DNA from: Petrosia ficiformis
Lineage: Eukaryota; Porifera; Demospongiae; Haplosclerida; Petrosiidae
Reading direction: 5' to 3'
Assembly: GCA_947044365.1 (NCBI GenBank)
Contig: OX345638.1
Span: 6,705,201-6,769,200 of the forward strand
DNA length: 64,000 nt
Shown: positions 36,801 to 48,133 of the stretch, piece after piece
Position numbering within the stretch: the first letter of the stretch is position 1
Layout: every line of letters begins with the position of its first letter
Notes under the pieces: model-generated
Told to the model about the DNA's origin: nothing
Database searches by the model: none
What the model saw: only the letters and a program-made list of their open reading frames with translations
Position numbers and translations under genes: made by a program

Positions 36801-39749
36801 ATATAACCCTACATAAGTGCTTACACCTCTGTACAAAGAGCTGTAATTATGTAGGGTTATATGGAAGTGGTTTGTTTAATTTTGGGTCCTAAGTTAGCTT
36901 CCCAACCTTGTTTGCTTGCTTTTTGGGTTTTGACATCCCTACATCTTCTTTCATTTTTATTGAAAATGTTTTTTATTATTCTTGTTTTCATTGATTTTTT
37001 TCTAAACGATGTGAATGTTTTTTTAGATTGCAGAAATACTATATATCATTATGAAATCATGCAATCAAAAATGCATTAAAATTTGTTCACCAATGAAGGT
37101 CAGTCTTTTGTTTATGTATTGATTATCATTCTCTTTCACTTACAGATGATGTATATTCTCTATTCACTTACATCACTGTCTGCAGTCCTACAAGAAGTAG
37201 TGTCAGTCACTGTGTCAACCATTCAGTATTCCAATGCTTATCATAGTATACAATATTATTATACAATTGCTTTAATATTAATAATTATTATATTCATTAT
37301 TAGTATTTGCTCACAAACTCACAAATGTTATTACAATGCCAAACACTTCCACCTTTTCAGCTTCCATGTTAAGAGTATACAAATGCGCATGCGTAATTAA
37401 ATTCCACTTAGGAAAATGGCGTCCAATTCCAGATCAAATCTTTGTAGTCGTTGAGACTGTCTTCTTTCATAGTATCTGAAGATATCATCTCAATACTTTA
37501 CGACCAGAATTTTACTATAAATGCGACGGGAATGGTGCTAGAATCATCGTGATAGGTCAACAAACAAAAAAATGATTTGTCTGGAAAATAATATGATGAA
37601 GATTTTGCCAGTTTTGCCACTCGCCGGTTCTCTACCTTAACAATAATCTTCGGCCATCTAGAAGGTATTGTTAGTCATAAAAACACTAGATATAAACAGG
37701 CATGTGTGTATAGAAACTTATGTGTATATATTACCAGAGATTTCAGCTCATCACTTGCAATTGAAATGCATGGGCGGCCATTTTTTTTCCGTGCCATCCC
37801 TACATAGAGAGTACTACCGTACTCTCTGATGATGAAATTATATTAATATAATATTATTATCTATTGCAGAGTTCAAGGTATATAACAGATCATAGTTTTG
37901 CTGTTGTTCTGCATTCATGATTACAATAATATTAATATAATAATATTATTATTTATTTTATCTATTGCAGAGTTCCAGGTATATAACAGATCAGAAAATA
38001 TGGAAGTCCAGGAGCGTCCAGTTCTTGAGGAATAGAACTTTTTCCAAACCATTTACTGTAACCACTCCCAAAGGGGGAGGGTCAATTACAATACTAATTA
38101 TAATAATAATTATTATATTATATATGGCACATGCTACCATGGCATACTACCATGCTAACCATTTGATCTTCTTAGGTTTTTAGGTTTTGCATAACACACC
38201 TACTCATCAAGGCAAGCATATAATAAGGTTGAATACTTATAGTTGCATGGCAGCCCTTGGCAAATATTACATGTACATGATTATAATTATATTTACATAA
38301 TTCCGAGAAAAGCCAAGTTACTACTAGCTACGTAATAAAGATGGCTACATAAATGGATCTGATTTGTTGGTTCTATAGCCTTTTGTTTTAGGAAACTCTG
38401 ACCTATTATACCCCTTCAATTCTAGGAAGAAAATTAAATTTGGTATCCAGATACCAATTTTTGAAAATTTGACACAAAAGTAAGCTTTTGTTTAAAATTA
38501 TTATGCGCCATAAGTGTGGTTTTCGCATATGCAATATTACCTGATATAGAGCTCTTTTTTTCCAGATTTTTCAAGTGTGTTATATCTGTTGAGTGAGATG
38601 AGATTTCAATATTACCAGGAATACAATATTTAGTTTGATGTATTCATATTATAATTATATAGCTACAGACCCACCGAGAGGAGGGGGATAACCCAGATTT
38701 GTTGAAAGAGCCAAAAGTTTAAACACTCATGTTTATAAAAAGAAAAGGACAATTCTACATGAAAGGACCACACAATTCTACATGAAAGAGTTCAAACACT
38801 TGTATAGCTATTATGCTATATATCATTATAGAGTGCCTGGAGTACATCAACTATACATTCAGTTCAATATGAAAACTTACCTATCTGATTCAATATAGTA
38901 TCTGCTACTCCATTGAGAGCTGGATCATCTTGTTCCTTTAATATATAGCAAAATGACTTCAGCATTTTAGGATCACTGGACAACTCAAGGACATGTTGAA
39001 CTTCATTCAACAGTCTACTAGCTTTCTTAAATCGGCTAAGAGATGGTTCATGCAACATTTCATCTTTGATCTTTTCAGATATTAATCCATACGATGAGAG
39101 CTGCTTTGCTAATTTATCTGGGTTGGGTATTAGACCTACGAGATGTGGTACGTGGGGCTTCAATATGTTGTGTGGTAGATCAATGTGAGATATAGCAGTT
39201 GCTGTGATTCCTATGACACAAATGGAAATAAAATTTTGGTCTCTAATCTGTGATAAATTCATTTATAAGCTAATAAATAAGTGCAGTCTCGCTGCCATAT
39301 ATTCATGCACTCCTTGACACAGCAAGTTGTACATGCATATAAATTCATTCTCTACTGTAAAATTGTTTTGCTGATTACGTACCTTGATATATTCGATATA
39401 TCCCATATAGAAGAATCAATCCAAGACAAAAATATACCAACAACGTTACTGGTATATCTACAGTGATTAAAATTTATGTTTCACTATACGAACAGCAACA
39501 AACAGACAGACAAACAGAAATGTGAGTCTTTGAGCTCCATCTTTGTGTTAAACTGAGCAAGATCAGTATCAAATTAGATACAAGTTTAAACATATATGTT
39601 TATGGGAGCATACGTATACCTACTACTTAAGAAGCATGCTCACATTTTAGCCAACAGTTAGTACAATGTACCTTGATATGTCCAATACAAGTAGAATACT
39701 CCAATAGTAATCAATGTAAGACAGTGGACCAGTAATATTATTTTAAAAC
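30479..39749 (-). CDS. Gene E: TM / CARD-like / ZU5 / beta region / TM / Death-like gene, 5' end unresolved
   Basis: Exons (high to low): 39672-39749 and 39383-39457 (each one hydrophobic helix), 38881-39210 (CARD-like), 35202-35743 (ZU5), 34963-35103 and 34724-34904 (beta region), 33690-33737, (33350-33399 doubtful TM), 32085-32180 (TM), 30868-30936, 30479-30810 (Death-like, ending TAA). All junctions from 39749 down are compatible in phase. ZU5 shows WVQFGLRIEVPEGSL, HVKAIIAGDFVLPPDCYLV and PPYEFKEMEGGYF; the following region reads SSWVVVDTISPR and PPSRLSLKFTL, like the UPA-type segment that follows ZU5 in other proteins. The last exon has Death-type helices (LDDQKSEMLRKWKQL, TWKEFVCSLALSGK). 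No ATG exon could be assigned. The part above 35743 may be a separate gene or 3' exons of gene D. Confidence 0.6.
31136..34630. repeat. Pair of ~0.8-kb tandem repeats in gene E introns
   Basis: 31136-31890 matches 33825-34625 (shared landmarks: GAGGAAGGATCTGGGGA, ACCAGGAAAATT, TTCCTCAGTCTCTGCACTG). The small exons just below each (30868-30936 and 33690-33737) are also homologous, so an exon-bearing block was duplicated. Confidence 0.85.
32085..32180 (-). other. Transmembrane exon of gene E
   Basis: A 96-nt phase 1-1 exon reads SLVVIAVLSTMLTIGLFLF followed by TNWFW, a single hydrophobic helix. Related exons occur at 39383-39457 (LLVYFCLGLILLYGIY), 39672-39749 (IILLVHCLTLITIGVFYLYW) and a degenerate one near 33350-33399 that lacks a GT donor. 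Confidence 0.7.
35202..35743 (-). other. ZU5-domain exon of gene E
   Basis: 542 nt, phase 1 to 0. It has a canonical ZU5 order, longer at its C-terminus than the ZU5 exons of C and A2. Its first 16 codons recur as relics at 8594-8665 and 59671-59742. Confidence 0.85.
35744..38880. other. Long non-coding stretch within or above gene E
   Basis: Contains a diverged family-1 repeat (about 36175-36330), a perfect 138-bp inverted repeat (36679-36984), and a pair of short tandem copies around 37860 and 37968 (TATTGCAGAGTT-CAGGTATATAACAG). Otherwise AT-rich with no supported exon. Confidence 0.65.
36679..36984. repeat. Perfect 138-bp inverted repeat
   Basis: Arms 36679-36816 and 36847-36984 are exact reverse complements by direct reading, separated by a 30-bp loop. 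Any transcript through it would form a long duplex. Apparent open frames on either strand here are mirror images and not genes. Confidence 0.95.
38881..39210 (-). other. CARD-like exon, copy 2
   Basis: 110 residues, helical (HNILKPHVPHLVGLIPNPDK ... DEMLHEPSLSRFKKASRLL ... FCYILKEQDDPALNGVADTI). It differs from 41385-41714 at seven residues by eye. Phase 1-1 with a GTAAGT donor. Death-fold assignment is by helical pattern only. Confidence 0.65.
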
Positions 39750-40608
39750 CTGTTAAATGTGAAAAATAAAAATTAGGAATGTATATATATTGTATAGACA
39801 CAATTAGAAATACTACTAAAAAGGAAAGTATCCACTACTATGAGGCATGAGCTATATACATGTACACGTATATATCAAACTACATGTACATGTATGAACT
39901 TAAAATCCATTACATTGTAGTAGACAAATGGATTCATTATTTCCTCAATAATTATATTGAGAAAATAATGAATCTGTTTCTATACATTGAATCTGTATAT
40001 ATAATAGAGAACAAGTGAGGTGCTTGTGATACATACCTTAATACAATAATGTTTATAAGAATTACAATTTATATACAAAAATATAGAGCAACTGAATGTT
40101 GCATGATCCTCCTTTCCCTAATTGTTGCAGACTTATATACAAGATAATCTGTGCTATATTTATGGGTGGGGTTTTCATGACACTTTTGTCAGCTTTATAA
40201 CTTTCAAGGTATACATGTACATGTACATGTTTAAAGATTTTAACTTGCTTTGATGGAAAGGAATCATTAAGACAGCCAGTGATGTAAAACTCATGCTTTG
40301 CAGGAAGACTGAAAGAAGCCACACCTAGTTATCTGGATTAAAGGAACGTCACTGTGCCAGGAATGTTGGCCCAAGATACCAGACTGTTTTTCGCCATGGG
40401 GCATGACAGTCTGGGGACGACACCATATCAACTAATGAATGGGTGAATGTGGTTTATTGTGTAACCAGATAAACAAAATTCATTACTTGATTTTGGGGTT
40501 TGCACAGGGACATACATGTAAATAAAGCCACAATGATACACCTGATTTGTAGCACTGGTGGTTAATTTGATATACAGACTCAATAATTGGTGATTGGAAA
40601 TTGTATTT
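39750..40608. other. Stretch between gene D terminal exon and the TM exons
   Basis: AT-rich sequence. Open frames on the minus strand at 40062-40322 lack convincing splice context or recognisable domains, so no gene is called. Confidence 0.55.
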
Positions 40609-43600
40609 TTATAAAATACATGCAGTAATTTCTCCAGCATGGTTATCAATACTATCACTTAAAGCTCCACTTAAATATGAAATGAGAATATTTTTACCCT
40701 GGCATTCACAGGATTCAATGCCTTTGTCTCCAAATAAATAATTGATTAACTTGCCTGGATTGACTTCTAGTAGTGTTGATGTACTTATTAATCCTAAACA
40801 GATGAATAAATAATCATAAATATACCCCAGGAAGTTGTGCACGTGTAACTTGTATGTTATTGGAATTTATTATGTATACGACCGACCACACAGGTATAAT
40901 GAACTTGAACATTAATAACCTACTTGCTACTTGTGTTTGCTGTTCTGAATGAAGTCCCTGTTGTGTTATTGGTGACCCTACATGTGAGAATAGAGATATA
41001 GATAATTCATCTGCCATTACATGAATAACCTACTTTGTACTGGTGTTTGCTGTTCTGAATGAAGTCCCTGTTGTGTTATTGGTGACCCTACATGTGAGAA
41101 TAGAGATATAGATAATTCATCTGCCATTACATGAATAACCTACTTGGTACTGGTGTTTGCTGTTCTGAATGAAGTCCCTGTTGTGTTATTGGTGACCCTA
41201 CATGTGAGAATAGAGATATAGATAATTCATCTACAATTGGATGAATAAGTATTTAAATCTTAGTGGTGATCATCCATGGTACAAATTCATATTTACATAC
41301 ATTGTAACTGTATACAGCATGTGTAATAATAATTATAATTGTACATTATTGAATCACAAAAATGCTATTTAATTGATTATTTACCTAACTGATTCAATAT
41401 AGTATCTGCTACTTCATTGAGGGCTGGATCGTCTTGTTCCTTTAATGTATAGCAGAATGACTTCAGCATTGTAGGATCACTAGACAACTCAAGGACATGT
41501 TGAACTTCATTCAACAGTCTACTAGCTTTCTCAAACCGACTAAGAGATGGTTCATGCAACATTTCATCTTTGATCTTTTCAGATATTATTCCATACGATG
41601 AGAGCTGCTTTGCTAATTTATCTGGGTTGGGTATTAGACCTACGAGATGTGGTACGTGGGGCTTCAATATGTTGTGTGGTAGATCGATGTGAGATATAGT
41701 TGTTGCTGTGATTCCTATGACACAAATGGAAATAAAACGATGGTCTCTAATCTGTGATGAATTATTCATTTATTAACACTTATAGTATGGGTTTACACTA
41801 ATCACTCTGGATAAAGCTCATTCTCACCTACATGTACTATTACAATAATCATCACAATCATGCTCACTGATTTATATGAAGTAGAAATTAGGGTTCCACC
41901 CAAACCACATTATACCAATATTTCCAATACATATTCTAGATATAAACTGATACTGATATGAGAAACCTAATATTATGTAGATTATTCATGTTTAATTACC
42001 AGTGCATAATTTGTGTGCAGTTCTATCGCAAGCTTCAACAAGATCTAAATTAATGTTTCAACTTCAAATCAAAATGAGCATACCTTATTCAATAGTGTAG
42101 GCAATACTAAGCAAGACATAATTAATAATAACATTAATTTAGATCTTGTGCAGTTATATTGCAAGCTTCAACTTTATAAATTGCTACTTGCTTAGTATTG
42201 TCAGGTTTGATTTGATAATTATGAAGTTGAAACATTAATTTAGATCTTGGCTAACGGGAACTATATACTGCAGCCCATGTTCTTAATAAGAGGGATGGGG
42301 TTTGGTACACTTTGACAACTTTCTCAGCAGAATTTTGGCCCTCCAATCAAATTGCAGTATACTCATGACATCATGGATTGCAAATATTAATACATGTAAA
42401 ATTAATAACAATATGGAAGTCACTTGCAAACTAAGACTTTAGTCTCACGTAGCCAGCCTCTACCAAGACGTGACTCTACTGTTTCCTTGGCAAGAGTTTT
42501 CTTCTCCAAAAGGCAATACAATCAGATCCATTAACGTTGCCATCAATCTGTAAGCATTGTTGCTAAGCAACAGTTATTTCTTGCTGAGTGCATTGTTAAT
42601 TAGAGAGAGTTAGAATTCACTTTTTGTATACTTATTTAGGTATTTTTTAGATTACTATCATACTGATTATGATGTGTGGTTGTATCAAAGGTACTGACAG
42701 TACTGTCTTTCTATATTGTATGCAAACTCATGAACTACACAATTAAGCTATAAATTTGTTGAAAATTAATTCAACTACAAAGTAACATATGACTTACGTT
42801 CTTGTGTTAACTCTAGTTCTTTCACTATCTCATCCTTCTTCTCCAATTTACTCTGTAGTTCCTCTATTTGTTCATTCTTACTAACGACTGTTGTCACTTC
42901 TATAATAACAGAATAAATGTTGATTTCTGGTTAATTCCAAAAAAGACATGACTTACGTTCTTGTAGTGATTCTAGCTCTTCTGATTTGTTTTCCAACAAA
43001 GTCTGCAGTTCCTCTACTTGAGAAGTTTTGTCAAATATTTCTGTCTGTAGTGACTTGACTTCTATAATTATGTGAAAAGTTATTTGAAATTAATTCATTT
43101 GTAAAGTAACATATGACTTACGTTCTTGTGTTGACTCTAGTTCTTTCACTATATCATCCTTCTTCTCCAATTTACTCTGTAGTTCCTCTATTTGTTCATT
43201 CTTACTAACGACTGTTGTCACTTCTATAATAACAGAATAAATGTTGATTTCTGGTTAATTCCAAAAAAGACATGACTTACGTTCTTGTAGTGATTCTAGC
43301 TCTTCTGTTTTGTTTTCCAACAAAGTCAGTAGTTCCTCTACTTGAGAAGTTTTGTCAAATATTTCTGTCTGTAGTGACTTGACTTCTATAATTATGTGAA
43401 AAGTTATTTGAAATTAATTCATTTGTAAAGTAACATATGACTTACGTTCTTGTGTTGACTCTAGTTCTTTCACTATCTCATCCTTCTTTTCCAATTTACT
43501 CTGTAGTTCCTCTACTTGTTCATTCTTAGTAACGACTGTTGTCTGTAGTGACGTCACTTCTATAATAAAAGAATAAATGTTGATGTTCTGGTTAATTCCA

Positions 43601-46600
43601 AAAAAGACATGACTTACGTTCTTGTAGTGATTCTAGCTCTTCTGATTTGTTTTCCAACAAAGTCTGCAGTTCCTCTACTTGAGAAGTTTTGTCAAATATT
43701 TCTGTCTGTAGTGACTTGACTTCTATAATTATGTGAAAAGTTATATATTTGAAATTAATTCAATTGTAAAGTAACATATGACTTACGTTCTTGTGTTGAC
43801 TCTAGTTCTTTCACTATCTCATCCTTCTTCTCCAATTTACTCTGTAGTTCCTCTATTTGTTCATTCTTACTAACGACTGTTGTCACTTCTATAATAACAG
43901 AATAAATATATTATTATTATAGTTCGAACCTGTGGGAAAGCAATCATAGGGATGGCTACGGGCCATAAAAATTAATGTTTCTGTGAATACAACAGTAATT
44001 ATATTATATCAGAGAGTAATAGATATACCTATACCAAGAGTACATAAGAGATGGGGAGTGTTGAATGATGCATACAGCCATTAATACTGTGTAAAATAAT
44101 GTGACTTTCTTTGATATCACAATTATGATATGTAACTGAATTTATATCACGAAGCATACTGAAATAATAACTACAAAATTTTAATGATAAATCACTTCCA
44201 TTATTGGATGAAATAGAGATGTAAGAAATGTCTGTATGTGGAACAGGATCACGGCTTGGAAATTGAAAACGTATCAGTCATAATAATAAGTATAATATTA
44301 GCAATAACAAAACTGAATTACTACTTTACAAAGGTTTGTCACCATTAATGTTGACATAATAATTCAATAAATCTTACACACACACACACACCTGTCAATG
44401 TCTCACGAAATTCAATATCTTTATGTAGTCTCTTCGTAGAAAATCTGTAATTGTAAATATATATAGCTTGAGTTTCATACATGCTTAAATTGCACATACA
44501 GGGTTTCTTTTAAAAATTTGTCAAGGGGGGGGAAGGTGAAACGTGAATTTGAAAGACATAAAAGGTTATCAATAATGTACGTATTGGCACACCAATTCTT
44601 TGGGGCAAATGCCCCATTAATTGAAATTCTGACAGAGTACGATAAAGTCACAAATTCGCTGAATAAAATAATTATTGAGTTTTTAACTTTAAGAATTTCT
44701 TTCAAAAATCGTAAACTATGTTTCACCAGGAAGTCACAGTTACTTATAGGCCTTTTTATATACTATATAGTGGAAATTAGATGTGTAAACAAAGATGTCA
44801 AATCACTTACCCTATATCCTTTTCGGTATGTGGTTGAGCAGATTGTAGATCTCCACAATCTAATGTATGATGAAATGTATATTTGGTATAGTGATGCATA
44901 TACCTGTTATAATTATGTGTAAAGTAACATGACTCTTTGATATCATGATTATGTGATCCTATTATACAATACATGTGGCTATAGTATCAACATAACTGAT
45001 CCCACAAAGTATATACTGAAATAATATATGCAAACATGTTATATATGTGGCTGTCACATTGCTTTACACGTAGCATTTCAATGGCTATATGCTTCCTTTG
45101 AAATTCTTCTACTCTTAAGAGTACTCTATGCACTGACATTATAAAATATAAGCTAAACACTGGATATGTTTGTGATATTGAAAGAGAGTCATATTTCTCT
45201 ACAAAACGACAAATCACATAATAACATCTATTATTAGTGGATGAAACAATTTGAAAACTTAGTTGCTATATGTGTTGTGGTATGCCATTATCACAAGGAG
45301 GTTAATTATAATTATCCAGGTAACATGCATGACTATCAAAATGAAATTACTATTAACTAACCTTTGAACCAATGATCTCTCTCTTTACTTACAGAATATT
45401 TCTTATGAGTACGAGGACACTCGATCTTCATTTCGTTATGGTCAGCTTCAGCACAGTGTTTCTCGTCCTGTTCACATTCAGGTAGACTACAGTAGAAACC
45501 ATACTTTTGACCGCAAAATGATTCATGATATCGCAGACTTTCGCAAACATTAATGATCCCTTTTTCAAGGTTTTGACAAATATTATAACAGTCCGCAGTG
45601 CAAACTGCTTCATTAAGCACTTCAATGCATTCGTTTGTAGCTTTCAAAGTAACAGGACAATTATCATCTTTGCTGTTAGTGTAAAAGGATGCTTGATTAC
45701 GAAAAAGAAGGGGTGAGCCTCTGCGATACGCAATTCTCCATTCCAACTCACGTACTAAGTATGCAAGTAGTGCGCTAAAAATTCCTTTGGGAACAAATCC
45801 TCCATTAAACAATACTAAAAGAGGATCTGAGTGGATTTCAGTAGGATCTGGATCATCTGGTGCATGAACCAAAGCACAAGGAAGAAAATAATCATAATCG
45901 GGATCATGTACAGGACCAAGAATGTTGAGATATTTAAGAAGAGCAAGAAATGCATCACAAGATATTTGAAGCTTATCTTGATGCTTTTTGAAAATGCTTT
46001 TAAGAGTATCCCTTTTGAACAAACCTAAAGTTTCAAAGGCCTTTATTTCTGGTCTGTCAACATTCTCTCGGGCAAATGTGTTGGTAATTAACTCTGATAC
46101 TGCCTCAAAGATCACACTTGGTTGTATGATGATAGTGTTCTCGAGCTCTTCAATTCTATGATAGTAACGAATCGTGCCAGTTTGGTGATGAAGAAACAAC
46201 AAACAAGCTCGTAAATCTTGCTTAGAGATACTACATTTCTCAGCTATCTGTATACATTCTTCATAGGTCACAGTTGACTGATTCATATTTCTTAACCACA
46301 ACTCAAGAGCTAACCAATTGACAGGAAAAACAACTTTGTATGGAGTTTCTCCATCTTTCTCTTTTCTAATTATATTTTCTACTACCTTTTTGACAGAGGT
46401 ACTATCATTTTTTTCATCGTAGTTATCCACTGGTATGACAAGTTGATCTTTCGCATCAGGAGAATATTTAATGCACCCATTACGGAAAAGCAAGGTTGGT
46501 TCAACAGCTTCTTTCAGCTCCTTATCAATCTCAATCATCTCTTCGTTTGTGACTAAATCTTTGTGTGTTGCTACTACCAAGACAGAAAGAGGAGGGACAC

Positions 46601-47533
46601 GGCATTTGGAATTGCGAAGTGCAACATCTTGTGATAATGCATTGTGATAACTGGCAATGCTGGAAAGGCACTGCATAAAAATGTTCTTAACAGTGAAAGA
46701 ACTCTCATAAGGATTAGTTTCCTCATCAGATGTACGGTAGATGACATTATACCTAGCTCCTAGACCTTTAGCCAAATTAAATATCAAAAGAAAAATCGTT
46801 GGACCAGCGACTAGAGCAGGTAGCACCTCTTGAAACTCTGGCTGACCTCCAGTATCAGTATAAAAGATGGTCAATGTGTCCTTAAAAAGCTTTTCAACTT
46901 TACTCATATCTTTGTGTTTGATAGATTCTAACAACTCATGGAGTAGATTAGAACCAGTGTCTGTTCTATGAGTAACAGAATCAGGACTTGTTACTGAGGC
47001 TCCAATAGGATCATCATTCCTAGCTTCTAAATCATTAGAGTGACTGGTAACATTCTCATTGGGATTTTGTAGAGAAATCAAGTCATTTCCACCCTGAGTA
47101 AGTGTATTTGTAGGTGTAAATGTCTTAGCTGCATCTACATATTCATCAATGGAGTCAGGTATATCAACATGTTCTGTTGGCTTGTTAACATCTGATGGAA
47201 TGATAAGATCAACACTTTTTACTAAAACTGCTGATTCTTCTTCAAGATTTTCTATCTCTCTCCAATCGCCACCATCAGCTATAACAGTAGAGTATATAAC
47301 CTTCCTCTTATCCAAGGCAATCGTGCTATTTGGTGCGCTGCCTGGTGCATCACGTGTAGCTGGTGTTCCTGGGGCGGGTTTGCTCAGAAGCCGATTCAGG
47401 AGACACGTTTTACCAACACGAGGTGGTCCAAACGGCATGCACTGAGCCATATACATTGGAAGGGATCCCTGATTCTTGACTGCATCTTGAAAAGCCTGAA
47501 TATGTTTCTCAGTTTGTGCATTTTCAAACGCTT
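40609..47533 (-). CDS. Gene D: ROCO GTPase - coiled coil - CARD-like protein, 5' end unresolved
   Basis: Exons (high to low): 45362-47533 (ROCO), 43787-43888, 43618-43722, 43446-43559, 43281-43385, 43122-43223, 42957-43061, 42798-42899 (coil), 41385-41714 (CARD-like), 41144-41197, 41034-41087, 40924-40977 (tiny repeats), 40609-40793 (terminal, TAA). All are phase 1-1 and sum to about 1,194 residues. The ROCO exon has P-loop GPPRVGKT (visible residues 36-43), switch motif DTGGQPEF, ATHKD and a COR region beginning FPVNWLALELWLRN, then a Cys-rich tail. Unlike gene C, all G motifs are present, so nucleotide binding is plausible. A first exon was not found; the one before 47533 must end at phase 1 (see the B2 entry). 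Confidence 0.75.
40924..41230 (-). repeat. Three 110-bp tandem repeats, each with an 18-codon exon
   Basis: The 110-bp unit occurs almost exactly three times. Each unit contains acceptor CATGTAG, 54 nt encoding GSPITQQGLHSEQQTPVP (one copy TQVA), and a GTAGG donor at phase 1. The exons are 41144-41197, 41034-41087 and 40924-40977. Confidence 0.85.
41385..41714 (-). other. CARD-like exon, copy 1 (gene D)
   Basis: 330 nt, 110 residues, phase 1-1. Close paralogue of 38881-39210. Helices around KPHVPHLVGLIPNPDKLA, KIKDEMLHEP and ALNEVADTILNQL. Confidence 0.65.
41715..42797. other. Gene D intron with inverted-repeat element
   Basis: Around 42038-42250 an AAGATCTAAATTAATGTTTC end is mirrored on the right, a small MITE-like element with an internal related copy (GATCTTG-GCAGTT-T-GCAAGCTTCAA). 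Remaining sequence shows no exon. Confidence 0.6.
42798..43888 (-). repeat. Tandem array of seven coiled-coil exons in gene D
   Basis: Two exon types alternate with a period of about 330 bp: type 1 (SKNEQIEELQSKLEKKDEIV) at 43787, 43446, 43122, 42798 and type 2 (VKSLQTEIFDKTSQVEELQ) at 43618, 43281, 42957. Introns are also nearly identical. Each exon is 102-114 nt and phase 1-1. Confidence 0.9.
43889..45361. other. Gene D intron with dispersed repeats
   Basis: Holds a short family-1 terminal fragment near 43930-43972, a CA microsatellite near 44372-44390, and sequence at about 44025-44230 and 44990-45250 that recurs at 52450-52860 (GTACATAAGAGATGG; TTTCAATGGCT; GATGAAACAAT). Open frames at 44518-44922 and 44475-44726 are on opposite strands without splice or domain support. 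Confidence 0.6.
45362..47533 (-). other. ROCO (Roc-COR) exon of gene D
   Basis: 724 codons in one exon. A long Ser/Thr/Asp-rich insert separates the P-loop from DTGGQPEFQEVLPALV; the THKD motif follows after FLLIFNLAKGL. The COR-like region runs to PDYDYFLPCALV. The C-terminus carries several Cys/His (GFYCSLPECEQDEKHC, then IECPRTHKKYSV), possibly metal-binding. Confidence 0.85.
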
Positions 47534-47968
47534 CTGTAAATAAAATATAAAAAAAGAACAATTCATATACAGACATAACAGTGCATATGAAAATAGAATA
47601 TACATATTTAGTACACTTCCATTGTTGCTCTTAGAAGGCTGGCTTAGTGTATAATACCAAATTGTTCAGATTTATAACCCACAAATGAATACATGCACAT
47701 GGTATACAGAACCCTCACCACTATAGTATATATTTTGGTGAATAGAAGTGAACTGAGTATTATATCTATGCTGCGTTAATAACACATTTTGTATCTTATC
47801 CACATACTAGTGATACTACTATTATATTCTAATTTTGCTGAAGCTAATTTATGTTGTTAAGTAGGAGTAGTAGCTATACAAGAAAGCCAAGTCAAACAGG
47901 AAAAACTTCACACCAGGCCAAACGAGGTTTACTATCTCATTAGTTTCACAGCACTGAAGCCAAGTAGG

Positions 47969-48133
47969 TCAATCGTGTGCAACTACAGCTATATGATTAT
48001 GTGGTTCATGAGGACAAGGACAGAAGAAACCTGGCTCAGGTTTGATATTCCCTTTTACAGCAGCCTCTATTGATTCATGGATGTCGTCAGCAAATTCACT
48101 GGATGAGTTTCCATGATGACAAATTTTCCTATC
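47969..48133 (-). pseudogene. Relic of a ROCO C-terminal exon
   Basis: After an AG acceptor the minus strand reads DDIHESIEAAVKGNI ... EPGFFCPCPHEPHNHIAVVAHD then TGA. This parallels the Cys-rich tail of the gene D ROCO exon (NICQNLEKGI ... GFYCSLPEC). No adjoining ROCO sequence is present, so it looks like a leftover from a lost paralogue upstream of gene D. Confidence 0.5.

Noticed and set aside
36567..37079. Two plus-strand open frames
   Set aside because: They are mirror readings of the perfect 138-bp inverted repeat and have no splice or domain support.
40062..40322. 86-codon minus-strand open frame starting MASFSLPAKHEF
   Set aside because: Considered as a first exon for gene E, but no phase-1 donor or domain was found and the end is low complexity.
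44475..44922. Opposed open frames of 134 and 83 codons in gene D intron
   Set aside because: AT-rich, no recognisable domain, no start context, and one overlaps the other on the opposite strand.
45428..47445. Several short open frames opposite or out of frame with the ROCO exon
   Set aside because: All are shadows of the 724-codon ROCO reading frame.
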